Source: an uncultured Sanguibacteroides sp. (lineage in GTDB: Bacteria; Bacteroidota; Bacteroidia; Bacteroidales; Marinifilaceae). Taken from it: a stretch of DNA of 64,000 nt. Positions 27,416 to 37,549 of this stretch are shown piece after piece. Within the stretch, counting starts at the first letter, position 1, and each line of letters begins with the position of its first letter. The position numbers and the translations under genes were made by a program. A model generated the notes under the pieces. The model made no database searches, was not told the origin of the DNA, and saw nothing but the letters and a program-made list of their open reading frames with translations. The stretch lies in the NCBI RefSeq assembly GCF_900543425.1, contig NZ_UQRQ01000014.1, forward strand, positions 14,765-78,764, in the 5' to 3' direction.

Positions 27416-30199
27416 ATGACTCATAGATTATGGTTTATTAAGGTGTTTTTGTTACTTCTGAATGTACATTTTTTCTCACTACTGTCTTTTGCACAAAAAG
27501 GCAGTAGTGAGTTTAATCTAAACCTGACGGTAATAGATGCACAAACAAACGAAAAATTGGAATTCGCAACGGTATCGCTTCAGGACTCCATTCGTAAAAG
27601 ACAATTTTCCACGATAACGGATACGGAGGGCAAGTGCCGATTAAGAAATATACCACAAGGAGAATATCAACTCCATATCTCGTTTATAGGTTATCAAAAA
27701 CTGATCCGTCCTCTTGTACTGGACAGAGACACGTCCCTGTCCCTTTTCCTGACCCCGACCGCAACACAATTAAAAGATATAGTGGTCACGGCTTCCGAAT
27801 CCAGGGGATTGACAAGTTCTTCCCGGATAGATCGCAAAGCCATGGAACTGTTGCAACCTTCCAGCTTTTCGGATATTTTATCATTGGTACCCGGACACAT
27901 GTCCCAAGACCCATCCCTGGGAAAGGTGAACCTGATCGGACTTCGGGAAGTAGGCACTTCTTCCGAACAATACAATACCTCTTCGTTGGGAACTTCTTTT
28001 ATGATCGACGGGGTTCCCATCAGCACGGATGCCAATATGCAATACGTATTAGGAAGCTCACAAAGTGAAAAGAGTTATAGTCTCAACATCACGGGAAAAG
28101 GTGTCGATATGCGAACCATTCCCACCGACGATATTGAAACGGTGCAAATCATTCGGGGTATTCCTTCCGTAGAGTACGGAGATCTGACCAGTGGGTTGAT
28201 TAAAATAAAACGTAAAACAGGATATACCGAATGGGAAACTCGCTTTAAAGCAGATCCAGGCAGCAAACTATTTTATGTCGGGAAAGGATTTTCCACCCAA
28301 AACCATTGGAATTTCAACTTCGGCATCGACTACCTGAACGCCAAACCCGATCCCCGGAATAACCTGGAAAATTACAAGAGATTCACCACATCTTTGCGAA
28401 TCTATAAACAATGGAAAACCTCTTCTCACGAGGTCAATTATAACTTAAATCTGGACTATGGAGGATCTTTCGATAATCAGAAAAGTGACCCGGACATCAG
28501 TTATCAGAAAATAGACCGGTATAAATCCACCTATAATCGTATGGCCATCTCCAATCAGGTAGAATGGAGGACAAAAAAAGAACTTTTTATTCGTTCATTT
28601 TCCCTGCTGACAGCCGTGAATTATCAAAAAGATCAAATAAAACAAACCAAATTTGTTTCCTTAAACCGGGATACTCCTATTCCTACCCATGACGAAGAAG
28701 GTGAATACGACGGGGTATTCCTCCCCTATCAATATACAGCCCACTTATTGGTAGATGGACAACCGATAAACGCATACGCCAAAGTAGCGGGCAATTTTCA
28801 ACTTTCCACTTATCAAATTACGCATAACATAAAAGCCGGAATCGAATGGAGTATGGACAAAAATCTGGGTCGAGGACAAGTTTACGATCTTTCACAACCC
28901 CTCTACCCTTCGATGAGCGCAAGGCCTCGTCCCTATAAAGATATTCCTGCCGGACACGAACTCTCCTTCTTTGTCGAGGATGTTCTATACGTACCCGTTA
29001 AAAACCATGATTTGACGATCTCGGCCGGTATTCGTTCCCTCTCTTCATTAAACTTGAAAAGTACCTATAGAATGCACGGAAAATTGTACTGGGATCCGAG
29101 GATCAATATTTTATGGAGCCTTCCCTCCCTCTTTATTAAAGGAGATGCCTTAAAGGTACAAATAGCCGGAGGTATCGGATGGCATACTAAAGTTCCGGTA
29201 CTGGCAGACCTTTACCCTAATCTGATTTACAGGGACTTTATCCAATTTAACTATTACCACACGAACGAAGCTTTCAGACGAATAAACATCCGGACCTATA
29301 AAATAGACCCCACGAATTACGAGCTGGAACCCGCCCGAAATAAAAAGATAGAATTACGGGCAGACCTCTCTTATCGACAACACTTGTTATCCGTCACCTA
29401 TTTTCATGAACAACTAAATTCAGGCTTCCGAAATTCATCCCGGTTTCGTACATTCGAATATAAAAAATACGATAATAACTCGGTCGATGCCTCCCAGTTA
29501 CAAGGACCTCCGGATTTAAATGAAGTAAGCTATGTGCTTGATACCGTTATCTCATCCTATAATATTACAACCAACGGGAGTACCATACTCAAAGAGGGTA
29601 TCGAATTTCAATATTCTTCCCAACGGATCCCTTTTATTCAAACCAAAATAACGATAAACGGGGCTTGGTTCAAATCCATCTATCGTAACAGCCAGCCTAT
29701 ATACAGCAAACCGTCGGTAGTTCTCGGAGGAAAAGAACTTCCCTATGTAGGACTTTATAAAGACGATAGCGGATACAATAAACAACAATTAAATACCAAC
29801 TTTACTTTCGACACCTATTTGCCCTCGTTGGGACTCAGTTTTGCCACTTCCGTACAATGCATGTGGTTTTCCAGTCAACGAAATATAAAACAAAACGGGA
29901 TTCCAATAAAATACATCGACATACAAGGAGTTGAACACGACTATACCGAAACCGACAAAACTCACACCGAGCGTCAATGGCTAATTGTCAATTATAACGA
30001 CATATTGTGGAAAAAGCAGACGGAACCGCTCTATTTCTACGTTAATTTCAAAGCGACCAAGACTTTCAAAGAAAAAGTCAGGTTAGCCCTTTTCGTGAAC
30101 AAGATGTTGGACTATACACCGGATTATACCTCCAACGGAATTAAAATACGTCGAAATGTTTCTCCCTATTTCGGAATGGAATTAAATATCAAACTTTAA
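27416..30199 (+). CDS. TonB-dependent receptor with carboxypeptidase-like N-terminal domain
   Basis: From the ATG at 27416 the product of 927 residues has a signal peptide, a CarboxypepD_reg domain (about 30-115, ending in the KDIVVTASES junction), a plug domain with NLIGLREVG and VEYGDLTSGLIKI, and a 22-strand barrel that ends FGMELNIKL. There is no SusD partner, so it is not a polysaccharide system of the usual type. It heads an operon of two DUF4876 lipoproteins, a DUF6850 barrel and an ABC transporter. Receptors without SusD more often take up metals, chelates or cofactors. The ligand is unknown. Confidence 0.93.
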   Translation: MTHRLWFIKVFLLLLNVHFFSLLSFAQKGSSEFNLNLTVIDAQTNEKLEFATVSLQDSIRKRQFSTITDTEGKCRLRNIPQGEYQLHISFIGYQKLIRPLVLDRDTSLSLFLTPTATQLKDIVVTASESRGLTSSSRIDRKAMELLQPSSFSDILSLVPGHMSQDPSLGKVNLIGLREVGTSSEQYNTSSLGTSFMIDGVPISTDANMQYVLGSSQSEKSYSLNITGKGVDMRTIPTDDIETVQIIRGIPSVEYGDLTSGLIKIKRKTGYTEWETRFKADPGSKLFYVGKGFSTQNHWNFNFGIDYLNAKPDPRNNLENYKRFTTSLRIYKQWKTSSHEVNYNLNLDYGGSFDNQKSDPDISYQKIDRYKSTYNRMAISNQVEWRTKKELFIRSFSLLTAVNYQKDQIKQTKFVSLNRDTPIPTHDEEGEYDGVFLPYQYTAHLLVDGQPINAYAKVAGNFQLSTYQITHNIKAGIEWSMDKNLGRGQVYDLSQPLYPSMSARPRPYKDIPAGHELSFFVEDVLYVPVKNHDLTISAGIRSLSSLNLKSTYRMHGKLYWDPRINILWSLPSLFIKGDALKVQIAGGIGWHTKVPVLADLYPNLIYRDFIQFNYYHTNEAFRRINIRTYKIDPTNYELEPARNKKIELRADLSYRQHLLSVTYFHEQLNSGFRNSSRFRTFEYKKYDNNSVDASQLQGPPDLNEVSYVLDTVISSYNITTNGSTILKEGIEFQYSSQRIPFIQTKITINGAWFKSIYRNSQPIYSKPSVVLGGKELPYVGLYKDDSGYNKQQLNTNFTFDTYLPSLGLSFATSVQCMWFSSQRNIKQNGIPIKYIDIQGVEHDYTETDKTHTERQWLIVNYNDILWKKQTEPLYFYVNFKATKTFKEKVRLALFVNKMLDYTPDYTSNGIKIRRNVSPYFGMELNIKL

Positions 30200-30209
30200 A
30201 TAAAGTATT

Positions 30210-31412
30210 ATGAAACGATTTGCATATCTATTACTCGTTATCGGTTGTGTCTGTGGATTATTCTCCTGCGACGACGAGAACAAGGTTAAGATCACGAACT
30301 ACACTTTAAACCTGAGTACCCCCGACAGTTTGAAAGAAGCCACCCTTTCTGACATTACAACTACGTTTGAAAACGTAAATTCCGGTAAAAAAAGCACCGA
30401 AAGCTCATGTATCAACAACCAAGTAACAATCGATCTTCCTGAAGGTTTATATCATATTACAGTAGAAGGAAAAATTCATTATACTTGGGAAGGAAAACAA
30501 TTAACCTCTACCATTAAAGGATATAAAGAATCCGTAAGCGTCGTGGGAGAAACGATGAATAGTAATATCCCGCTTTTCCTTTACAGTTCAAATGCAGATT
30601 TTGTCATTTCCGAAATCTTTTTTGCGGGAACACAAACTGCCGAAGGCAAACAATACTACGGAGATCAGTATATCAAAATATATAATAACTCGGACAAAAT
30701 ATTATATGCAGATGGCTTAGCCATCGTATCTTCAGAATTTTCCAATAACTATAAACAAGATATTTCTCCCGATATTCGCTCTACAGGATTTGCAATCAAT
30801 AGCCTTGTCATCATCCCGGGAAACGGAAACGAACACCCGGTGCAACCTGGAGAATCACTGATCATCGCTACCGATGCCATTGATCATCGCCAGGCCACGG
30901 CTAACTCCTTCGACCTGAGAAAGGCCGATTTCGAACTATACTTGGACGGAAGTTACGAGGGAGACATCGACAATCCCGAAGTACCGAATATGATCAACAT
31001 TTATAACTTCCTAATAATAAACAATCAGGGGAATCAAACTTATGCATTAGTTCGTCTGCCCGTATCGACCGAAAACTTTTTGAAAAATAACAAATACGAT
31101 TATAAATGGACCTTTGTTTATCCCGGGGGTACGTTAGTAAACGACGAAAGTTGTTATCAAGTACCCAACCATTGGATTGTAGACGCCGTGAATCTTTGCC
31201 CCTCCAAAGAATACGAATGGCTCGTAACGGCACCGTCCGTAGATATGGGATACGCATTCGTCACTGAAAATGCCAGTAGTAACGATCGATACGGGAAAAG
31301 TATCAGACGGAAAATAGAGAAAAAGAGTAGCAACGGCCAAGAAATACTACAGGATACCAACAATTCCAATGTTGATTTCATCCATGGAGCAATCCCCTCT
31401 TTGAAAAAATAA
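30210..31412 (+). CDS. DUF4876 lipoprotein, copy 1
   Basis: The 400-residue protein has a lipoprotein signal (lipobox LFSC near residue 20). After about 110 residues of an immunoglobulin-like beta domain it contains GDQYIKIYNNSDKILYADGL, which is characteristic of the DUF4876 family as I recall it. The region resembles lamin-tail-like domains with the D-Q-Y-I-K-I-Y-N-N core. It is about half identical in its core to the following gene, so the two arose by tandem duplication. It starts ten bases after the TonB receptor gene. A surface-exposed accessory role for the receptor is likely by position. Confidence 0.8.
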   Translation: MKRFAYLLLVIGCVCGLFSCDDENKVKITNYTLNLSTPDSLKEATLSDITTTFENVNSGKKSTESSCINNQVTIDLPEGLYHITVEGKIHYTWEGKQLTSTIKGYKESVSVVGETMNSNIPLFLYSSNADFVISEIFFAGTQTAEGKQYYGDQYIKIYNNSDKILYADGLAIVSSEFSNNYKQDISPDIRSTGFAINSLVIIPGNGNEHPVQPGESLIIATDAIDHRQATANSFDLRKADFELYLDGSYEGDIDNPEVPNMINIYNFLIINNQGNQTYALVRLPVSTENFLKNNKYDYKWTFVYPGGTLVNDESCYQVPNHWIVDAVNLCPSKEYEWLVTAPSVDMGYAFVTENASSNDRYGKSIRRKIEKKSSNGQEILQDTNNSNVDFIHGAIPSLKK

Positions 31413-31432
31413 TAAATAATCAATATAAAATC

Positions 31433-32644
31433 ATGAAAAACAGAACATTCTATTATCTATTACTCCTATGCTGTATTATCGGACTTCACGCCTGCGATAA
31501 GAACGATAGCATAAAAACAACCGTGTACACCTTAAGCTTAACCGCTCCTGAAGGATTAAACGATGTCCAGTTATCGGACCTTAGTGTCTCATTGAAAAAT
31601 ACGAACACGAACCGAACGATAACAAGTACCGATTTCTCGGATAATAAAGTCACTCTTACGTTAGCAGAAGGTCTATATACCCTCTCCGTCGAAGGAAAGA
31701 TTCAATATACCTTAGATCAGAAAGTAACGGAAGGTACGGTAAAAGGCTATAAAGAATCGGTCTACATCACCGGAGAAACAAATCAAATAACTCTTCCTCT
31801 ATTCCTACACGACGCGAAGGCAAACTTCGTGATAGAAGAGGTATTTTTTGTCGGAAACATTACGCCGGAAGGAGAGGTATACGACGGGGATCAATACATC
31901 AAAATCTATAATAATTCCGATAATATTCTATATGCCGACGGCCTGGTTATCCTGGAATCGGCATTCCTGACCTCGACAAAATACGAATACGATCCGGATA
32001 TTATGTCCACCCATTTTGCCGTCACGGCTGTTTATAAAATCCCTGGAAGCGGAAACGAACATCCCGTAAACCCCGGAGAATCGATCCTGATCTGCGATAT
32101 CGGTAAAAATCATTCACAAACGAACCCCAATTCATTCGACCTGAGCAACGCTGATTTCGAATGGTTTGACGAGGGCACAAACGACGTGGACACCCCCGTA
32201 CCGAACATGGAAAAGATCTATTGTTCCTCTAAAACAATCTGGACCATGCATAAACAAGGTCTAAAAGCATATGCCATCGGTCGATTAGGTGTAGATAAGG
32301 AGACTTTCCTACAAGATTATAAATATGATTACAATTATACGATGGTATTGCCCAGCGGAACCTATCCCATGAGTAACAGCGCCTATAAAATTCCGAACGA
32401 ATGGATCATCGATGCCGTTAACGTAAGTAACGTATCCCAATACGTATGGAATGTCACGGCTCCTAATTTGGATATGGGATGGACCTATTGTGCCGAAATC
32501 AAAAACGATAATGACAGATACGGAAAAAGTATCAAACGAAAAACGCTGAGCACGACCTCGGATGGAAGAAAAATTCTAAAAGACACGAATAATTCGACCA
32601 ACGATTTCGAAGCCAAAGCCACACCGACATTAAAAAAGAATTAA
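31433..32644 (+). CDS. DUF4876 lipoprotein, copy 2
   Basis: The 403-residue protein has a lipobox (LHAC near residue 21) and the same domain order as copy 1, including GDQYIKIYNNSDNILYADGL. The pair differ mainly in the central loop (ADFEWFDEGTNDVDTPVPN versus the longer acidic loop in copy 1) and at the extreme N-terminus. Retaining two diverged copies suggests they form a heterodimer or bind different partners. It starts 20 bases after copy 1. Confidence 0.8.
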   Translation: MKNRTFYYLLLLCCIIGLHACDKNDSIKTTVYTLSLTAPEGLNDVQLSDLSVSLKNTNTNRTITSTDFSDNKVTLTLAEGLYTLSVEGKIQYTLDQKVTEGTVKGYKESVYITGETNQITLPLFLHDAKANFVIEEVFFVGNITPEGEVYDGDQYIKIYNNSDNILYADGLVILESAFLTSTKYEYDPDIMSTHFAVTAVYKIPGSGNEHPVNPGESILICDIGKNHSQTNPNSFDLSNADFEWFDEGTNDVDTPVPNMEKIYCSSKTIWTMHKQGLKAYAIGRLGVDKETFLQDYKYDYNYTMVLPSGTYPMSNSAYKIPNEWIIDAVNVSNVSQYVWNVTAPNLDMGWTYCAEIKNDNDRYGKSIKRKTLSTTSDGRKILKDTNNSTNDFEAKATPTLKKN

Positions 32645-32647
32645 CAG

Positions 32648-34177
32648 ATGAACATGAGCTCTCGTTTAAGTTTTATTCTGATCTTACTCGCTTGCTATCT
32701 TACAGGAAGGGCAGAGGATTCTATTCCTCCGACGGAACGGATTCGAATATATTTCTCTCCGGGAGAGAACTTTGCATCGCAAATATATCGTAATCCGGCC
32801 ATAAATTATTATTTCAGGAATATAACCTTTTCTGAACTCAGCTTAGGATGGAAACACGAAAAAGCCAATAAATCGCTTATACTTCAAAAGGGGAATGGAG
32901 ATGAAAGCCTCATGTTTAACGCCTCCTCCTATCTTTCCTTAAAAAAGAACAGTAAGGTATGGGGAAAAGCCCATTTCTATAGCGGCAAGAAAAAAGATAT
33001 CACTTACAACGAGAGCTCTGATCTGGATATTGTATATCCTTATATTTCAGCCGATACGTTAGGAGGAAATCTTACTTACGAAGAATATTTCTTTGCGGGA
33101 GGCTATGCCCAGGATACCCGAAAAACAGTATGGGGCATATATGCCGATTATCGGGCTCTGATGGAGTATCGCCGGGTAGATCCGCGACCGAAAAACACCA
33201 CTTCGGATCTGAATGTTTCCGCCGGTATTACTCTAAAAACAAAATCCCGTTATTCCGGAGGAATCGCACTGCATGTAAGAAAGTACAAACAAACGAATCT
33301 CATCAAGTTCTTTAGTGAATTAGGAGGTATTAAAATATTTCATTCCAGCGGATTAGGCATGGATTACAACCGTTTCTCGGGCAATAATACCAATTCTTAT
33401 TATAAGGGCTGGGGGTACGGCAGCAGTCTCTCTCTGTTTCCTAAAACGAAACAAGGAATCTTTATCACAGCATCCTACGATTATTTTACCTTCGAAAAAA
33501 TCATCTCGGATCTGAACGAACTACCACTCAATCAATTGAACGAAAACAACGGAGCTATAGAAATGGGATATCGATTCAAACGGGAAAACCAGGAATGGAG
33601 TGTCAAATTCCGAGGAAAACTACTATCGAAAGAAGGGATCGAAAATCTATTCGGGGATGCCGCCAGTAATATCTATCCACAAATCGGAGAGGCCCAACAA
33701 TTCACGCTTCAAAACTATCACATAACATTGGAAACGACATACGGCCGACGTTCCCAAAACAAGCGGTATCAATGGTTTATCCTACCCCGCCTGGGAATGA
33801 ATAACATAGAGATGAAATACGCTGATCCGCATCGCCTGATAAAGCTCTGTCACCTCTCGGGAGGAGTGAAGTTCCGGTTATCTGCCGTGTACAAAAAATC
33901 CATCTTCCAATTTCATTTGGAAGGAGAATACAATTACACCTATGACTCCGAGTTGCAACTGACGGAAATAGAAGAAAAGCAAAAAATGCTTTACCCGCTA
34001 CAAATCAATTATTCCAATTTGTCAGGTAATGGAAAAAACGGTTCGGCCTCCATACGTTGGGATCATCCCGTTGCCAGAGATAAAGGTATATTTATTTCCT
34101 TTTACTACAGCAAGCACCTCCACACTAATTCCATCCACAACGACGGTGTACAGATAAAAGGAGGACTCACTTTTTAA
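32648..34177 (+). CDS. DUF6850-type outer-membrane barrel protein
   Basis: The 509-residue protein has a signal peptide (MNMSSRLSFILILLACYLTG, cut near RAEDS), a short plug-like region and then alternating aromatic strands such as SSYLSLKKNSKVWGKAHFYS and ITASYDYFTFEKIIS. It ends in SIHNDGVQIKGGLTF, a typical outer-membrane insertion end. I recall proteins of this type as DUF6850, usually found beside DUF4876 and a TonB receptor. It starts three bases after the second DUF4876 gene and clearly belongs with it. Confidence 0.75.
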   Translation: MNMSSRLSFILILLACYLTGRAEDSIPPTERIRIYFSPGENFASQIYRNPAINYYFRNITFSELSLGWKHEKANKSLILQKGNGDESLMFNASSYLSLKKNSKVWGKAHFYSGKKKDITYNESSDLDIVYPYISADTLGGNLTYEEYFFAGGYAQDTRKTVWGIYADYRALMEYRRVDPRPKNTTSDLNVSAGITLKTKSRYSGGIALHVRKYKQTNLIKFFSELGGIKIFHSSGLGMDYNRFSGNNTNSYYKGWGYGSSLSLFPKTKQGIFITASYDYFTFEKIISDLNELPLNQLNENNGAIEMGYRFKRENQEWSVKFRGKLLSKEGIENLFGDAASNIYPQIGEAQQFTLQNYHITLETTYGRRSQNKRYQWFILPRLGMNNIEMKYADPHRLIKLCHLSGGVKFRLSAVYKKSIFQFHLEGEYNYTYDSELQLTEIEEKQKMLYPLQINYSNLSGNGKNGSASIRWDHPVARDKGIFISFYYSKHLHTNSIHNDGVQIKGGLTF

Positions 34178-34187
34178 AGTATTATAC

Positions 34188-35075
34188 ATGGAAAAAGTTA
34201 TTGAATGTAAAAACATTACACATTATTACGGAGAGAAATTAATCTATCGGAACTTAAATTTCGAAGTCGAAAAAGGAAAGGTTCTCGGCCTCTTGGGGAA
34301 AAACGGCACGGGTAAAACGACAATTATAAATATTCTGAACGGCTACCTGAAACCCCGTTCGGGAGAGTGTTTCCTGCTCGGAGAGAATATGAAGCAAATC
34401 ACTCCTGCCACAAAAGCCAAAATAGGACTGTTACTGGAAGGCCATATCCTGCACTCCTATTTTACGATCGAACAAATCGAAAAATATTATAGGGCCTTTT
34501 TCCCCCGTTGGAAACAGGAGGCCTTTTACGAATTGATGCATTTATTAAAAGTGGTTCCCCATCAAAAAATAAATCATATGTCATGCGGACAACGCTCGCA
34601 GGTCGCTCTGGGACTTCTATTCGCCCAAGATCCGGAATTGTTGATCTTAGACGATTTCTCCATGGGATTGGATCCGGGATACCGTCGCCTGTTCGTGGAG
34701 TATCTGAAAGAATTTGCTTCCCGAGGAGACAAAACCATATTTCTTACCTCCCATATCATTCAGGATATGGAGATGCTGATCGACGATTGCATGATCTTAG
34801 ACTACGGTAAACTCTTGATTCACAAAAGTACGAAAGAGATTCTACAAGGTTTTCACCGTTTTCGGTTCGTAATCGAAAAAGAGATACTCCCTCCCTACCA
34901 CCCCTCCTTATGGCACACGGAATTTATCGTAGACCATTGGGAAACCTACTCTTTCGAATCTGCCGAAGAGGTTCGGAATATTTTAGAATCAGACGGAGGG
35001 ACGATTCACAACTTAACGGAAGATGTACTCTCCTTGGAAGATGCTTTTATCGGTTTAACAGGAAAATATGAATAA
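34188..35075 (+). CDS. ABC transporter ATP-binding protein
   Basis: The 295-residue protein has Walker A GLLGKNGTGKTTI, an atypical signature MSCGQRSQVALG (SCGQR instead of SGGQR), Walker B LLILDDFSMGLDPG and H-loop LTSHIIQD. The last 80 residues form a C-terminal domain of the NodI/NosF type. It is 11 bases downstream of the barrel gene and overlaps the permease gene by eight bases. With that permease it forms an ABC-2-type transporter, and not a binding-protein-dependent importer because no solute-binding protein is present. Confidence 0.9.
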   Translation: MEKVIECKNITHYYGEKLIYRNLNFEVEKGKVLGLLGKNGTGKTTIINILNGYLKPRSGECFLLGENMKQITPATKAKIGLLLEGHILHSYFTIEQIEKYYRAFFPRWKQEAFYELMHLLKVVPHQKINHMSCGQRSQVALGLLFAQDPELLILDDFSMGLDPGYRRLFVEYLKEFASRGDKTIFLTSHIIQDMEMLIDDCMILDYGKLLIHKSTKEILQGFHRFRFVIEKEILPPYHPSLWHTEFIVDHWETYSFESAEEVRNILESDGGTIHNLTEDVLSLEDAFIGLTGKYE

Positions 35076-35754
35076 AAAAAAGAACATGAACAAAGCTCTA
35101 CTTTTCAAAGAATGGATTAAAACCCGTTGGGTATTATTTCTTTTATTAACGGTCTTTATGCTGGCCATGGGATATATTGCCCTACGCCTGAACAGCGCCG
35201 TCCGAAACGTGGGAATGGCTCATTTATGGGAAGTTTTCATCATTAAAAACGTAGTACTATTGAATCAATTGAAATACTTCCCTTTATTGGCAGGTATCGC
35301 TATCGGTTTAGCCCAATATATTCCGGAAATAGTAAAAAAACGCTTGAAACTGACACTACATCTGCCTTTAAGTGAAAACCGGATACTTTTTGTCATGTTA
35401 GGATACGGCCTAAGTACATTATTCATCCTGTTTCTTATCTCCTACCTTTTGTTTTTGTCGGGATTATCCTTTCATTTTCCGGAAGAGATAGTATGGGCAT
35501 GGATCGGAACCGTTTTACCGCAAATTCTGGGCGGATTTGCCGCTTATCTGCTGACGGCCTGGATCGTTCTTGAGCCCACGTGGGAAAGACGGTTGGAAAA
35601 TACGGTTATCGGCTTGTTACTGCTTTCTCTGTTTCTTATAGAAGAGAGTTCCTGGGCCTATCTGTATCTGTTCCCATTCCTGACAGGGAGTCTGGTTATT
35701 CTATTTTTTCTCCCTCGGATTTCGATCGGGCGTTTTAAAACCGGTTTACAATAA
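35068..35754 (+). CDS. ABC-2-type membrane component
   Basis: The 228-residue protein has about six membrane segments: near 14-32, 60-80, 95-115, 140-165, 175-195 and 200-220. The N-terminal KEWIKTRWVLFLLLTVFMLA resembles ABC-2 permeases. It overlaps the ATPase gene, and Met7 (35086) is an alternative start. It is shorter than typical NosY proteins. Together with the ATPase it would act on a substrate from the cytoplasm or inner membrane, or power assembly of an outer component. I cannot tell which. Confidence 0.75.
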   Translation: MNKKKNMNKALLFKEWIKTRWVLFLLLTVFMLAMGYIALRLNSAVRNVGMAHLWEVFIIKNVVLLNQLKYFPLLAGIAIGLAQYIPEIVKKRLKLTLHLPLSENRILFVMLGYGLSTLFILFLISYLLFLSGLSFHFPEEIVWAWIGTVLPQILGGFAAYLLTAWIVLEPTWERRLENTVIGLLLLSLFLIEESSWAYLYLFPFLTGSLVILFFLPRISIGRFKTGLQ

Positions 35755-35773
35755 AATACCATAATAACACGAC

Positions 35774-36985
35774 ATGAAAATAAAACTCATTTATATCGGA
35801 CTATGTATCGTTCTTCTATCATGGATCATTCCCGCTCTATTCCAGATTGCAACCGATTCTGTCTCCCGCTATCCGTTTACCTATTACAGTTCCGTTATCC
35901 ACAAATTCTGTTTTCTCGATATGGAAAACAATCAGGTAAGAGGGCGGGATACTGACGGAAACATTTACTCTGATAAAGAGTTCGACAGGGTTCTTCCGCT
36001 CTTTTACTATCGGCAATTAGCCATGGATAAGGCATTACCCGACTCCATCGAAGGGGTAGCCATCGACATACCCACTATTTCCCGGAATACCTTTTTCTTC
36101 CGGTACAGACCTAAAGATATTCATACCCCGATCATCGCATTGTATCCCATGTTCGAATCCTTTTCCGGCAAGGTAAATATCGAAAACCCGGATGATATGT
36201 TCCGCCTGAAAAACAGAATAGAATTTATTGATATGAAGAGCAACCGGGTAAACAAAGAGAAATCGGATCATTTCCAACAAGCCCTGGAAAAAAACGGCTT
36301 CGTGTTTCCTGCCCGCTGGGTAAGCGGGATTCCGAGCAATCGAAAAAATTACGATGAAGGATACTTCGTACTGGATCATCAAAATCACCTCTTCCATATC
36401 AAAATGGTAAACGGAAAACCTTTTGTAAAAGACACCAAAGCAGGAGACTCCATGCAGGTACTGGCGATGCTTCCAATAGACGTGGAAAATCGAAGTATGT
36501 ACGGATTCTTGTTCGACACGAACCACAATTTCTATTACCTTTCAACGGATCAGTATCGATTGGTTAAAGTCTTGGAGGACGTGAACCCGCAACAAGACCG
36601 GATATCCATTATGGCCAATCCACTCTATTGGAACGTAGTCAAGGAGACGAAGGAAGGAGAATCCGTATACGCCTTAAGAAACCAGACAATGGAGCAAGTG
36701 GATCATCTGTTCCGTCCGGCTACCCTATCTACCTGGGATAAGATTCATTCTTATCTCTTTCCGTTTACCATTCAGTTTCAACAAAGCGATTCAGCCTATA
36801 TTTATCCCCGTTTCTCCACTTATCATTTCGAAGCATTGGGTTTAAACATCATCTTGGCCGCTTTATTGCTGGCAGGCTATCGCAAACGAATCTCCAAATG
36901 GAAATACGGATACGCCGGAATCGTTCTCGTCACGGGAATTGCCGGATTCATCACGATAACTTTATTTAATAACGAAAAAGAATAA
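35774..36985 (+). CDS. DUF4857-type membrane protein
   Basis: The 403-residue protein has one N-terminal membrane segment (about 5-25), a large extracytoplasmic domain (about 30-340) and two C-terminal segments (about 350-370 and 380-400). I recall this arrangement next to ABC-2 transporters under the name DUF4857. The sequence DMENNQVRGRDTDGNIY early in the soluble domain suggests a beta-propeller-like or Ca-like loop. It begins 19 bases after the permease and overlaps the next gene by one base, so it is likely a subunit of the same transporter. Confidence 0.72.
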   Translation: MKIKLIYIGLCIVLLSWIIPALFQIATDSVSRYPFTYYSSVIHKFCFLDMENNQVRGRDTDGNIYSDKEFDRVLPLFYYRQLAMDKALPDSIEGVAIDIPTISRNTFFFRYRPKDIHTPIIALYPMFESFSGKVNIENPDDMFRLKNRIEFIDMKSNRVNKEKSDHFQQALEKNGFVFPARWVSGIPSNRKNYDEGYFVLDHQNHLFHIKMVNGKPFVKDTKAGDSMQVLAMLPIDVENRSMYGFLFDTNHNFYYLSTDQYRLVKVLEDVNPQQDRISIMANPLYWNVVKETKEGESVYALRNQTMEQVDHLFRPATLSTWDKIHSYLFPFTIQFQQSDSAYIYPRFSTYHFEALGLNIILAALLLAGYRKRISKWKYGYAGIVLVTGIAGFITITLFNNEKE

Positions 36986-37008
36986 TGTTTCATTTAATAA
37001 ATCATACT

Positions 37009-37533
37009 ATGGTAAAAACAATCACTATTTTAATTTTGGCAGGAACTCTTTTTTATTCTTTAACCTCCTGCAAAGAAGGTCAAAAAACAAAAAAAGAGAC
37101 GACAACCGTACAAACTAAAACAAGCCTGAATGTAGATAGTCTGCTGCAAGTGGCAGAACACAAAGTAAACGATACGATCGTCTTGCAGGGAAAAGTAAAA
37201 CATACCTGTAGCAACTCCGGGCGTCGTTGTTTCATTACTAACCCGAGCGGAGAAACAACCCTCCGGGTAGAAGCCTCCGGTAATATCAAAGGCTTTAATA
37301 AAGAGTTGGTCGGCTCGGAAATACAAGTCACCGGAATCGTAAAAGAACAACGTCTCTCCCAAGAATACATCGACAATTGGGAAAAAAAGATCAAGGAAAG
37401 AGAAGAAGAGGGAGAACATTGTGATTCGGAAAACAATAACATTACCCAGATGCGGGAATGGATGAAAAAAAACAATAAAGATTTCTACTCCATCTATTAT
37501 CTGCAGGGCATAGACTACGAAATCGTAAAATAA
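37009..37533 (+). CDS. OB-fold-like lipoprotein with paired cysteines
   Basis: From the ATG at 37009 the product of 174 residues has a lipobox (LTSC near residue 22), a Lys/Thr linker and an OB-fold-like domain: NDTIVLQGKVKHTC, then RCFITNPSGETTLRVEA and SEIQVTGIVKEQ. Two cysteines sit in the strand-loop HTCSNSGRRCF, where they could bind a metal or form a disulfide. The tail is a charged helix with another HC pair (EEEGEHCDSENN). The start at 36985 would add eight residues that spoil the signal. Last gene of the operon; function unknown. Confidence 0.75.
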   Translation: MVKTITILILAGTLFYSLTSCKEGQKTKKETTTVQTKTSLNVDSLLQVAEHKVNDTIVLQGKVKHTCSNSGRRCFITNPSGETTLRVEASGNIKGFNKELVGSEIQVTGIVKEQRLSQEYIDNWEKKIKEREEEGEHCDSENNNITQMREWMKKNNKDFYSIYYLQGIDYEIVK

Positions 37534-37549
37534 GTCTATATAATTAGGT

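Noticed and set aside
27416..34177. A SusCD-type polysaccharide utilisation locus
   Set aside because: No SusD homolog and no glycoside hydrolase, lyase or sulfatase gene is present; the ABC-2 pair also does not fit.
36035..36526. A 163-residue minus-strand frame inside the DUF4857 gene
   Set aside because: No domain; entirely covered by the coherent plus-strand protein.
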